Position numbers and translations under genes: made by a program
Assembly: GCF_019049105.1 (NCBI RefSeq)
Contig: NZ_JAHQZR010000002.1
Span: 248,001 to 312,000, forward strand
Direction: 5' to 3'
DNA: 64,000 nucleotides
Source of the DNA: Leucobacter chinensis
GTDB taxonomy: Bacteria > Actinomycetota > Actinomycetes > Actinomycetales > Microbacteriaceae
Shown: one piece after another, positions 15,386-24,408 of the stretch
Position numbering within the stretch: position 1 is the stretch's first letter
How the letters are laid out: each line of letters begins with the position of its first letter
Notes under the pieces: generated by a model
Told to the model about the DNA's origin: nothing
The model's database searches: none
Seen by the model: only the letters and a program-made list of their open reading frames with translations

Positions 15386-17002
15386 CTAGCTCACCACAAT
15401 TTCACTCAGCAGGTTCTCGATGCTCGTGATCTTGACTGCGCTTTCTACCGTAAGAATGTTGGTGATCGACAGGGCAGCGCGTACCTTGAAGTCAGCGTTT
15501 CTTCGGCAGAATGCTGCAACGTCTTCCGCAGTTCGCTTCTTGTCTTCCCCAGTAGATTCGCAGAACTGAAGCTGGTTTTTCGTGAACTGCTTACTCGTCG
15601 TGAGTGCGTTCCAGACCGCATCAACACCTAGCGCCGCAACGTATTCATCTTCAAGATCTTTCCGAGATACCCATACCGAATTGGAAGCAAGGTCTTCAAC
15701 CTTCAAGCCGAGCTTCTTGGCCGTCGACTCCTCAGCGTCTTCATCCACAAGCACTGAGAGTCGGATGTTGAAACCAGACTCGCCGAAGAGCTTTTCGATC
15801 GGAGCCATTTCGTTGGCACCACCCGCCTCAACAACAGACGCCCCGAGACGATCGAGATCTCGGCCTGTCACCTCCGCAGCGCGTTCAAGGATGATCCGGT
15901 CAGAGATGCCTTCGACCGCAATCACTCTCTTTGAAGTGAGCGGCTCAAGACGATCACGTACCCACCAGCGCACGCGCATTTTTTCGTCATCAGAGAGGAA
16001 ATCCTCCTTAGGCTGCACCAATTCGCCACCGTGACGCACGACCACGACTGACCCAGGATCGAACGCGCTCACAATGTCAGGAGAATGGGTTGCCAGAATC
16101 TTCTGGCTGGCGCTCGAACGAAGGAGCCGCGCAAGGCTTCGCTGCGAGGTCGGATGCAGGTGGATCTCCGGCTCGTCGATCGCAACAATATTCGCCCCAA
16201 CGCTCATCAGGTCGTATAGAGCAATTGCATAGAGCGCCCGTGTGCCGTCGGACTGTTCCGAGAGGTTATGAGTCTCGCCACTCTTGATCACTTGAAGTCG
16301 CACATCAGACAACGGGTCATCGTCAGCCGAGGCGCCACTGACGAATGACAAGTGATCAGCATCGACCTTTTCAGGGAGTGCTTTTGACAGCTGCCCAGCG
16401 AGTTGTGAGCGAAGATCGCTAAGAAGCGGAGATTCGTTCAGCCGGGTCTGAAAGTCCGCGGCCAGACTTGTAAATGATACCTGCTCATCACCAAGCTCAA
16501 GTGCCTCGAGCATGTCGTCGACAGCGCTACGACGATCCTCACGTAGGTCGCGAGATTGCGCAGTAGCGCCGAGGAATTTCCATCCCAACCTAGCGATTTG
16601 CTCACGAGAAAGCTGTCTGTTTGTGCCGCCAGAAGGTGCGAATCGCTGGATCGTGACGGAGCCCTTTTCATCCGCTTCGACCCGAAGCTGCACCGTCAGC
16701 GTTGCAGTGTCTGAAACGGGATCAACTTTGATCTCGTCTGGGAAGAATGCCCCTTCTTCGTCCTTATCGAAGTCGGTGAGCTCGACCTCCACAATGAGCG
16801 GATCGCTGTCTTTGCGTAGATCCTCAACACTCAAGTTCGCATACAGTTGCGCCATGCTTGCGCCGAGGGTGAGGTCAAGCATCCGCAGAAGCGAAGACTT
16901 GCCAACGTCGTTAGCGCCGACAAGAACGAGATGCTCGCGCACCTCAATCTCCCGATCCTGGAGTCGGCCGTAATTCTCAAACTTGATGTTGCTCAGTCGC
17001 AT
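15386..17002 (-). CDS. gajA: Gabija-type ATPase-TOPRIM nuclease (GajA)
   Basis: 538 residues. ATPase: Walker A GANDVGKSS (29-37), signature-like LSEQSDGTRALYAIALYDL (247-265), Walker B NIVAIDEPEIHLHP (271-284), H-loop ATHSPD (304-309). TOPRIM: VIAVEGISDRIILERAAEV (360-378, metal Glu364) and SVLVDEDAEE (416-425). This is the standard plan and near the standard length of GajA. In the known system GajA tetramers nick or cut specific DNA and are held back by ATP until phage replication drains nucleotides. It forms an operon with the helicase gene; a 7-4-7 palindrome lies upstream. Confidence 0.88.
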   Translation of the reverse strand: MRLSNIKFENYGRLQDREIEVREHLVLVGANDVGKSSLLRMLDLTLGASMAQLYANLSVEDLRKDSDPLIVEVELTDFDKDEEGAFFPDEIKVDPVSDTATLTVQLRVEADEKGSVTIQRFAPSGGTNRQLSREQIARLGWKFLGATAQSRDLREDRRSAVDDMLEALELGDEQVSFTSLAADFQTRLNESPLLSDLRSQLAGQLSKALPEKVDADHLSFVSGASADDDPLSDVRLQVIKSGETHNLSEQSDGTRALYAIALYDLMSVGANIVAIDEPEIHLHPTSQRSLARLLRSSASQKILATHSPDIVSAFDPGSVVVVRHGGELVQPKEDFLSDDEKMRVRWWVRDRLEPLTSKRVIAVEGISDRIILERAAEVTGRDLDRLGASVVEAGGANEMAPIEKLFGESGFNIRLSVLVDEDAEESTAKKLGLKVEDLASNSVWVSRKDLEDEYVAALGVDAVWNALTTSKQFTKNQLQFCESTGEDKKRTAEDVAAFCRRNADFKVRAALSITNILTVESAVKITSIENLLSEIVVS

Positions 17003-17124
17003 TGCATGATCTCCTGCACGAAGTGCTACTTAAAGAGGAGTTAGCAACAGCATCAGAATGCATGGTGCCGTATCCTCTTTTGCGTACCTACACGTTTAGC
17101 TATTTCTTGGTTATGTGTCTACCG

Positions 17125-17142
17125 TATCGGTGACTACCGATA
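17125..17142. promoter_or_regulatory. 7-4-7 palindrome upstream of the Gabija operon
   Basis: tatcggt (17125-17131) and accgata (17136-17142) are exact reverse complements around gact. It lies in the 238-base gap between the Gabija start and the restriction endonuclease stop, about 125 bases in front of gajA. It may be an operator or a weak terminator for the R-M operon. Confidence 0.45.
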
Positions 17143-17240
17143 TTCTTTAGCGCTGACGCTCAAGAAGCGGATCTGGGCGGCCTAACCTTCTTACCGTTAC
17201 GAATCCGTGGACAGGCTTTGTCCGAATGGCGTAATTGTTC

Positions 17241-18182
17241 TTATGCCTCTTCGTGTGGCCCCAGGAATCGATCACCATTGAGGTGAATCATGTGAGTCGG
17301 ATCGGAGGCGCACCATGCTTCGGTTTCCCATGCGAGGTCAGCGAGGAATCTCCTCATGACGGCGCGGTCGGGGAAACAAGAAACATAAACCAGACCAGCA
17401 GTAGACCCAGCAAACAAAGCGCTCAGCTCACCGTGCCGCTTCGCATCAACCGGCCCATGTGTCGACGCAGCTTCCATAAGGAAGAGCCAATTCTTCTCCT
17501 CTTGGTAGACGACCAAGTCCGGAAGCTTGCCGTGGGTGTCTACGAAAACTCCGAGGTCGGCCAGTTTCTGCTCATCGAAGTGCATGAGCTTGTCGTCAGC
17601 ATCACCGATATAAAGCACCTCACCACCGGGAATGAAGTAAGCACAGAAATCATCGATCATCTGCTTGATAAGCACGTTTTGCCCACCTGCGCCAAGGGTC
17701 AACTCCATACCGCCAGGCAATGCCACGGGAATACGTGCCATCTCTCGTTCGGCACGATACATGGTGAGGAGCCCTGGCAACTTTTCGAGGTAGAAGTCGA
17801 CTTTCTTCTGAAAGCCCTCGGTGCCGTATGAATGAAGCACCTCGAGCGCGTTATCCGTCAGTTTGTAGTTGTTATGAGACGAGTTCGTCGGACGCTCAGG
17901 GTCATCCTCGTTGAGTATGACTAAGCCTGCATCTCGGAACTGATGCAGCGTCTGGCGGCGATATGTCTCACGAGTGTTCTCCGCAACCGGGAAGTCGAGT
18001 TCTTCTCTAATCCAGTCCAGGATGGCGCGTACTCCAAGCCGAGGATTCACCGCATCGATCCATAAACTCTGCTCTGACAACTGTGCCAACGCAAGCAGCG
18101 TCCTCGCACTACGTTCATTAGAACGACCAGCGTCAAAGCCAAGCGTTTTCAGAATCTCTCGCGCTTCTTCTAAACGGGTCAT
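17241..18182 (-). CDS. Type II restriction endonuclease, BsuBI/PstI family
   Basis: 313 residues. The N-terminal two thirds form helical DNA-recognition domains. The C-terminal nuclease core has the family pattern GKLPDLVVYQEEKNWLFLME (218-237, with Asp222 and Glu237) followed by AASTHGPVDAKRH (238-250), the PD-(D/E)xK-type centre of BsuBI and PstI. Family members cut CTGCAG, so that target is likely but not proven. Its ATG overlaps the methyltransferase stop in ATGA, so modification is translated first and cleavage second. Confidence 0.9.
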   Translation of the reverse strand: MTRLEEAREILKTLGFDAGRSNERSARTLLALAQLSEQSLWIDAVNPRLGVRAILDWIREELDFPVAENTRETYRRQTLHQFRDAGLVILNEDDPERPTNSSHNNYKLTDNALEVLHSYGTEGFQKKVDFYLEKLPGLLTMYRAEREMARIPVALPGGMELTLGAGGQNVLIKQMIDDFCAYFIPGGEVLYIGDADDKLMHFDEQKLADLGVFVDTHGKLPDLVVYQEEKNWLFLMEAASTHGPVDAKRHGELSALFAGSTAGLVYVSCFPDRAVMRRFLADLAWETEAWCASDPTHMIHLNGDRFLGPHEEA

Positions 18183-19753
18183 GCCGCTACTCCTACTCGA
18201 GCAAGAACTCTTTCGACTGCTGCATCCAGATCGTCTTGTGAATTTCTATCGATGACTGCGAGTTCCTTCAACTGTTCTAACGAGGGGAAACGCATCTGCC
18301 TGAGGTCAGTCGCATTCACCTGGGTGTGGCCGGAAAATACTCGGAAGTATTTATCGAGTTGAGATGAGTTCAGGAAGATTGTGAGGCCGCGCGCCACGTC
18401 AGGGTCGATTCCTGCCCCGCTCTTATGGACAAAGTTCAGCTTATTGTCGAACGCGGCTGCCCTAGCGGATTGCCAGACAGCGGCGACTACTCGTCGCCGC
18501 TCTTCCTTCGCGGAGAACCGCTTGATCAGAACATACGTGCCAGCAGGTACTAGCAGCTTTGACTCACGAACCGCGTCGGTGTGGAACCACTCTGGTTTCT
18601 TAGTTCCGACGGGGTGATGCGCCTCGCCTTGCTTTATGTGACTCGCGTTTACCATCGGCCAGGAACCTTCAACTGGCTCCATAAAGAGCATGTCTCGTGA
18701 CCTGAAATCGACAACTCTTCCCGTCGAGACCGTAAGGCCGAGGTCGCTCAATGTGCAATGGGCGTTCTGCTGCATCCAGGCAACCGCTGCTGCATCGGCT
18801 TCGGTTGCTGGAACATGGATAAAGTCATCAGTCACGACATCGGTGTATGGCACCGTTCGGCAACTCGCCTCAGCGCAGTGATCGTGTGAGGTGTAGACCG
18901 AAATAGCGTCAGCGTGACGCCCCTTCGTAGAGGACACGACAATCGCTTCTTGCAGGACCCCAGTATCTCCGAACACCTTTGAGCGACTTTCGAAAGTGTG
19001 AATGGCATCGATCCCCGCCAGCTTCACGAACTCATGTCGGAAATTCGCGTAGTAGGTGCCGTTCATCCACGAGCGGGGCGTAATCGCAACCTGCTGACCG
19101 CCGTCGTCGAGAAGGCGGATGCCGAGCGCCAAGAATGCGGCGTAGATATTAGGAACATCAATACCTGCCATTCGGAGCAATCGCTGTGACTCGCTTCCCG
19201 TAGGCAACTTCGCATACGGCGGGTTCTGGATCACCAAATCAAACTGTTGCGTCGTTGAAAGTGCCCACGATAGAAAGTCGGAGCTCACGAGCTCAGTAGT
19301 GATATTTCCAAGCGACTCTATATCCGAAAGAGTCTCGCTCAGTAATGGATTCTGCGTCTCGTCAACCTCGACAGCAGTCACATGGATGACCAAGTCGGGG
19401 CGGTCCGACAGCAGACGGTCAATGAGAGCCGCCGACAGCATGCCGCTTCCAGCGCCAGGATCAAGAATGCGAACGGAGGTTCCCGATGGCAGCTTTGGCA
19501 GGCTAGCGATAATGATCGCGGCCTGGTATGGCGTGAAGTATTGTCCAAGCGCCGCTTGGCTATCCGCAGCAATGGATGCCAGTGCAGCCGTTCGTCGTGC
19601 TTCTGCACGGTCAATGAGACTCATATCAGCAGAGTACCGAATGCCACCGACTTCTTGCCCGTCGGCACTCCTGCGACGGCCGGAAACTAGAACAGCACCG
19701 AGAAAATTCGGCGAGATCTGATTCAGTGCTGGACTCAATAATTGGCTCTGCAT
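18179..19753 (-). CDS. N6-adenine DNA methyltransferase of the BsuBI/PstI-type system
   Basis: Up to 524 residues. Motifs: GQYFTPYQAAIIIASL, SAM-binding ILDPGAGSGML, and the N6-adenine catalytic IQNPPYAKLP. The C-terminal half is the target-recognition region with KFNxVHKSG-like NKLNFVHKSGAG. It protects the DNA at the site cut by the following endonuclease. The start is uncertain: ATG 19753 lies just behind an AT-rich promoter-like stretch, while ATG 19624 (481 residues) removes a poorly conserved leader; both lack a strong ribosome site. Divergent to the interrupted gene at 19833. Confidence 0.9.
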   Translation of the reverse strand: MQSQLLSPALNQISPNFLGAVLVSGRRRSADGQEVGGIRYSADMSLIDRAEARRTAALASIAADSQAALGQYFTPYQAAIIIASLPKLPSGTSVRILDPGAGSGMLSAALIDRLLSDRPDLVIHVTAVEVDETQNPLLSETLSDIESLGNITTELVSSDFLSWALSTTQQFDLVIQNPPYAKLPTGSESQRLLRMAGIDVPNIYAAFLALGIRLLDDGGQQVAITPRSWMNGTYYANFRHEFVKLAGIDAIHTFESRSKVFGDTGVLQEAIVVSSTKGRHADAISVYTSHDHCAEASCRTVPYTDVVTDDFIHVPATEADAAAVAWMQQNAHCTLSDLGLTVSTGRVVDFRSRDMLFMEPVEGSWPMVNASHIKQGEAHHPVGTKKPEWFHTDAVRESKLLVPAGTYVLIKRFSAKEERRRVVAAVWQSARAAAFDNKLNFVHKSGAGIDPDVARGLTIFLNSSQLDKYFRVFSGHTQVNATDLRQMRFPSLEQLKELAVIDRNSQDDLDAAVERVLARVGVAA

Positions 19754-19832
19754 CTAACCTAATTTTCTCACGAACAGGGATTTTATTAAAATATAGCGCG
19801 TGAATGTCGGTGGCTGAGGAGATCATTAACGT

Positions 19833-20591
19833 ATGACCGAACTAGCATTCATGACGATTTTCGATCAGGTAAATGGCGGTCTTTACAAGACGGAGGGCAG
19901 CCAGCGCATCCGAGACTGGATCGGGGCAACTCCCGCATACCTCTTTTACGCAGAGAAAGAAGAACACGTCACTGCCAAGAGCCACCGACTGGAACATGAC
20001 CTCACCGAGCACCTGGAGGTTCCAAGGATCAAATCGATCAGGGCAACGTACGCAGACCTTCGGCACGCTGAGTGAAAGAAACTCGACGCCACGTTGCTCG
20101 CCTTCATCCCGTTCAAGGAAGTCGAAGTTGAGGCCATCCGACAGGTTGTCGAGGACGGAACCTTTGAGAAGGTCGTCGTGATCATCTCTACGGAGAGCAG
20201 TGTCCTGCGCGCAATGCTTCGGGGCTTCGAATCCACCAGCCTCGGCGCTAATGAGAAAGATACTCCCTCGGACCCGCTTCTCGCGGAAGCAGCACGCATG
20301 ATGGTAAATGAGGAGTACAACGGTCTCGGAAGCGGCAATGATAAGGGCGCTGTTCTTGGTCTCATTCACGCATTCCGAGATGCCGGAGTATCTGCGAGCA
20401 AAGACGACTGGCTCGCGGCCTACTTCGCAGCCGGTGGCAAAGTCAGGCACGCTGAAACCGTTGCGAAGTATTTGGATGAAATCGCGAAGGGTACGAAGCA
20501 TCGCTATGAGTCGTGCTTTGACTCCAAGATCGTAAAGGTTCTCACGGAGCGTCTTGAGCGTAAAGCTGTTGAGGAAGTTGGCAGCGACTAA
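19833..20591 (+). pseudogene. Uncharacterised 252-codon gene interrupted by one in-frame TGA
   Basis: From ATG 19833 the frame reads MTELAFMTIFDQVNGGLYK to ADLRHAE, then TGA at 20073-20075 (codon 81), and goes on in the same frame with KKLDATLLAFIPFKEVEVEA to a natural stop at 20591. The downstream half has no start with a ribosome site of its own; the first candidate is a bare TTG. I take it as one gene with a nonsense codon, perhaps Trp TGG changed to TGA. The protein is soluble and of unknown family. It lies divergently next to the R-M methyltransferase, so it may be a defence-linked gene (a controller or an extra effector). Confidence 0.65.
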
Positions 20592-20603
20592 CCGCCATCT
20601 ATC

Positions 20604-22082
20604 TCAGGAGCTGTGTGCGCCGTACGGACTCCACCCGTGCAGATACGGCTTGAGATCGTCTGACTTCGACGGAGGGATCTGCGGTACAAGCTTCTCGGGT
20701 GAAGAAAGTGGGTCGTGTCGACGCATAGTCGCCTCTACCTCGGAGAGGAACTTGCTGGCAGCGAAGCGTTGCTCCGATGGCAAGTCAGAGATGGCATCCT
20801 CGGCGCGAACAAGGAAGTCTCGGAATCGCTGAAACCGTTCGTCTTGCTCGGCAAGCGTCACGAAATGTTTCCACCGCTCGGCAATGTAGTACTCCGCTTT
20901 GACGTTCTCCATGGCGGCTTCCCAATCGCACTGCTTCTTCTCTTCTGCCAGCTGCTCAAGTCGTGCATGTTCGGCTTGCTCGAGCAACCACGTCTCGAAG
21001 CGCATAAACGCTTCAGGGAGCCTTTCTTCGAGTGTGGTTCCACGAGCATCACCAACGGGGGTTTCGCCATAACCGCCGAGCGGTATGCCCTGCGTGATCT
21101 GAAGGCGTCCAGTGCTTATGAACTCCCACCCACGGCGACCTATCCATGAGGGCAGTCGGTCGATCTGCTACCAGCTCAGGCCGAGGTCTCGGAACTTCTT
21201 TGCTCCCGTTCCTGCCGCCTCCTTGATCTCAATGCCGTAGTAGCCATAGTCGGTGTCGAACCAGAGATTGCCGTGTTCAGCGGCGTTAGCGGTGCGGTAG
21301 CGGCGATCGTCAGGCTTCTTCGACGGAGCAACGATCTCAATGCCACGGCGCTCGGCTTCTGATGCGATGGCTTGCAAGATCCGGGCAGCTCTAGGGACAT
21401 GCTCTTTAGCGACGTACTGCCACTGTTTGTTACTTTTGACCGCCGGGTGATAACGCCCTACCCTTTCCGGCACCGGGACTGGCTGTTCCGTGACGAAGTC
21501 GCGGAAGTAGTTGGTGAAGTAAATCTTCTCTTCGGTGCTGCCATAGCCACCGATGCGTCGCGAGGTGAGCTGCTTTCCATGTGGGCAGTTCTTCGCTTTG
21601 AGTGCAACCGCGATGTAGCGCTGGGGCTTACGAGGGCCAATGTCGAGATCTGTGCTGAGGAGTTCTTCATTCTCTGCTTTAAGGAGCTGCCCAATAAGTT
21701 CCTCGGCAGCAACAAGTTCTCGGGCAGCGAGCTCGGCGGCAGACGGCTTCTTCGGGGCTTTCCGAGCCTGCTTCGGCGTCTTCGCTTGTTGCTGAGATGG
21801 TATGGCTCCCACTTGGGCAAGTTTCTGCTGCGTAGCCCGGACAGCATCGTCAGCTTCGGTGCAAGCTGGCCAGGCCTTGCCCCGATCTGTAGGGACAGCT
21901 TTCCACGTTTTCCCATGACCGCTCACCTGCACGAGGCCACGAGACTGGAGTGCTTTAGCTGAGATGCGGTGGGAGAAAGTATCGGTTGGATAGACACCGT
22001 CTGGGCAGCTGTTCTTGATCCAGTTCAGGAGTGCAATCTGTGCATCGTTTAATTCGATGGTGCTTCGTTTTTCTTCTGCCAC
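20604..22082 (-). pseudogene. Uncharacterised ~490-codon gene interrupted by one in-frame TAG
   Basis: Starts at GTG 22082 with AAGGAG 6 bases upstream (VAEEKRSTIELNDAQIALLN), a winged-helix-like N-terminus (residues 1-75), an Ala/Lys-rich linker, then a domain ending IKEAAGTGAKKFRDLGLSW. TAG at 21168-21170 follows, and the same frame goes on with QIDRLPSWIGRRGWEFISTG and a charged coiled-coil tail (WLLEQAEHARLEQLAEEKK) to a stop at 20604. The downstream part has no usable start for more than 50 codons, so both parts were one gene. The family is not recognised. It may be a DNA-binding effector of the island. If only the first part is made, it is 304 residues long. Confidence 0.65.
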
Positions 22083-22337
22083 GGCTGCTCCTTCTTGGTG
22101 ATGCGCACCTCTTTGCATAGAGATTTGAGGCTTAGCCCAATCTTGCTCCTGGCTCATCGTAAGCGCCAGAATCCTAGGCAAGAACCTTACTAAGGAACGC
22201 AAGCAAGTCAACGCCCAGAATCTCTTGGCGGATTATTAAGTCGCTCTGTAGCTCTCGACGGTGTTAATGAACGCAGCCAGCTCATGGCAGAAGCGTCCTC
22301 ATGTCCAAGTTCGGATCCACTGCTTTAAGCTCTGAAC

Positions 22338-22589
22338 ATGGAGATGTACTCAGATGCGATCACGACGGTCGGGCTTGGTCGCGATTCTTCGGGCGCCGAG
22401 AAGGATGCAACGATCCAGGCTGTGATGGATCGGCGAGGTCTATCCCTTATAGCGAAGGGGCTGTTCACCCTGGTTGCCGAGCAAGCCGGAGAAGCCGTGA
22501 ATCCGTTTGAGGATCTGTTGCAGCCTGCTGAGGTTGTCCATCGTGCGTTAGAGGAACTGATCGCTCTGAACCTCGTGGCGCGAATATAG
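22338..22589 (+). CDS. Short hypothetical protein with helical N-terminal replication-initiator-like motif
   Basis: 83 residues from ATG 22338. The segment MDRRGLSLIAKGLFTLVAEQ resembles the N-terminal helix of phage/plasmid replisome-organiser winged-helix domains (pattern GLSLxAKGLxxxL), followed by LLQPAEVVHRALEELIALNL, a typical third helix. It stops where such a domain would carry on, so it may be a truncated gene. No neighbour makes its role clear. Confidence 0.5.
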   Translation: MEMYSDAITTVGLGRDSSGAEKDATIQAVMDRRGLSLIAKGLFTLVAEQAGEAVNPFEDLLQPAEVVHRALEELIALNLVARI

Positions 22590-22599
22590 GTCTAGCTCT

Positions 22600-23020
22600 G
22601 CGCTTAACGTCGGCTGCGATTCGCGCGAGGCAAAGCGCTGAGGATAGCAACAGCCAATAGCCCTGCAGCGGTGGCAGTGGTGCGCTTGTAGCGGCGGCAC
22701 CCGTGTCTGGAGCGTTTGGAGCTTTGTTATCTGGAGTTGGGGTAGTTTCACCTGGAGTCTGGTTTTCAACCTGTGGGAAAGTGATTTTTCAGATGCGGTT
22801 GTTGCCGCTGTCCGTGACATAAACGTTGCCCGAAGTGTCGATGCTGATGCCAACCGGACCAGCAAATTTCGCCTGATCTGCAGATCCATCAGCGAAGCCG
22901 CCCATATCCGTGCCTGCAACGGTTGAAACCATGCCGTCTGGGGTGATCTTGCGGATGCGATTGTTGCTACTGTCTACGACGTAGAGGTTGCCTGTAGTGT
23001 CAACGGTGATGCCAAGCGGA
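22600..23020 (-). pseudogene. 3' remnant of an NHL-repeat cell-wall protein, cut by the IS3-type element
   Basis: The minus strand reads two NHL (beta-propeller) repeats: PLGITVDTTGNLYVVDSSNN and VGISIDTSGNVYVTDSGNNR. A TGA at 22789-22791 then sits where NHL repeats have Arg (RI*KIT), and the same frame goes on into a Pro/Thr-rich linker and a sorting-signal-like end (APDTG, a hydrophobic stretch, KRR). So this was probably a sortase-anchored surface protein. The 5' part is missing: the IS element starts exactly at 23021 and no NHL sequence is seen beyond its far end. Confidence 0.7.
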
Positions 23021-24283
23021 GGGTCTGGTGCAGGTTTAGGTGACATTCAATGTGGCTAGTTTCTGCTGGCCTGGAAGGAAGAACCTATGCCCCCTCGTTA
23101 CCCCAAAGAGTTTAGCGAGGACGTCGTGAGGATCGCGTTGGATCGCGGCCCGAGATCACACTCGCGCAAATCGCGAAAGACTTCGGAATCCACGTCGGCA
23201 CGCTCGACAAATGGCTCCGAGAAGAACGCGTCGAACAGGGCCAGAAACCCGGTGTTACGCGTTCAGAGAATGCTGAGCTGCGTGAGCTTCGCAAACGGAA
23301 CAAGCTTCTCGAACAAGAAGTCGAGGTGCTCCGTCGTGCGGCCGCGTATCTCTCGCAGGCGCACTTGCCGGGAAAGGCTCTACCCGCTCGTGAAAGAGCT
23401 CGCCTGTGACGGGATCCCCGTCCAGGTGTCGTGCCGGGTCTTGAAGCTTTCCCGCCAGCCTTACTACCGCTGGCTACGCAGCACAGTGACCGCGCGTGAC
23501 CTCACGCAGGCGTATCGAGCGAACGTGCTCCACGACGCTCACCTTGAAGACCCCGAGTTCGAATATCGGTTCCTCGCCGACGAAGCGAAGACTCTCAGTG
23601 AAGTGATATGCGACCGGACTGCATGGCGGCGCTGACGAGACCAGGGCTGGTGGTCAGTGTTCGGGAAGAAGAAGGCACGAGGGAAGGGAAGAAAACCCGG
23701 GCCACCCGTGCACGACGACCTGGTACAACGAGGTTTTGCAGCAGCTGCGCCGAACGAGTTATGGCTTTCGGACATCACCGAGCATTGGACTGTTGAAGGC
23801 AAGCTCTACCTGTGCGCGGTGAAAGACGTGTGGTCGAACAGGATCGTGGGTTACTCCATCGACTCGCAAATGACCTCCTTGCTTGCGGTGACCGCGTTGA
23901 ACACGCCGTGCTTCGTCGCGGTGATGTCGCGGGGTGTGTGCTGCACACGGGTCGTGGATCGCAGTTTCGAAGCCGGAAACTCCAGCGCGCGCTCACGGGT
24001 CGTGGGATGGCCGGTTCGATGGGTCGCGTCTGTGCTGCGGGCGACAACGCTGCGATGGAATCGTTCTTCAGCCTGCTCCAGAAGAACGTCCTGAACCGGA
24101 AGACTTGGGCCACCCGGGACGAGCTCCGATTAGCGATCGTGACGTGGATCGAGCGCACCTACCATCGATGCCGCAGACAGGTCAGGTTGGGGCGTTTGGC
24201 GCCGATCGAATACGAGACCATCATGAACAAACAGGTCGCACTCGCTGCCTGACCAAACTGTCACCTAAACGTGCACCAGACCC
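23021..24283 (+). mobile_element. IS3-family insertion sequence with 25-base inverted repeats (degenerate)
   Basis: The ends at 23021-23045 and 24259-24283 are inverted repeats of 25 bases with a single mismatch (outer part gggtctggtgca, inner part gtttaggtgaca). The 1263-base element carries orfA/orfB in the normal order. No short target duplication is seen at the two edges (gga on the left, gtt on the right), so an edge was probably lost by deletion, in line with the missing NHL sequence. Confidence 0.88.
23087..24252 (+). pseudogene. IS3-family transposase OrfA/OrfB, frameshifted
   Basis: OrfA starts MPPRYPKEFSEDVVRIALDR and is shifted near 23145; the next frame gives the HTH and leucine zipper (IAKDFGIHVGTLDKWLREER, LRKRNKLLEQEVEVLRRAAA). 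OrfB follows in the overlapping frame as in IS3 elements (LYPLVKELACDGIPVQVSCR), with its integrase core split by shifts near 23600-23640 and near 23900 (NELWLSDITEHWTVEGKLYL in one frame, DVAGCVLHTGRGSQFRSRKL and DNAAMESFFSLLQKNVLNRK in the last). The DDE residues can be found across the frames (D in LSDIT, E in MESFF), but no active enzyme can be made. Confidence 0.85.
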
Positions 24284-24408
24284 GTTTTAGTTATTTTGTT
24301 ACCTGCTAGAGCATTATCGAGAGTGGCATATATTTTCTGAAACGTAACTACTGGAGGCGGTACCTTCAGGGAGATAAATTCTCGTATCACTCTGCTGCAT
24401 CAGTGAAC

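Noticed and set aside
20073-20075. TGA as a selenocysteine codon
   Set aside because: No hairpin of the needed kind directly downstream, no selenium genes seen, and the context is not a redox motif. A nonsense change is simpler.
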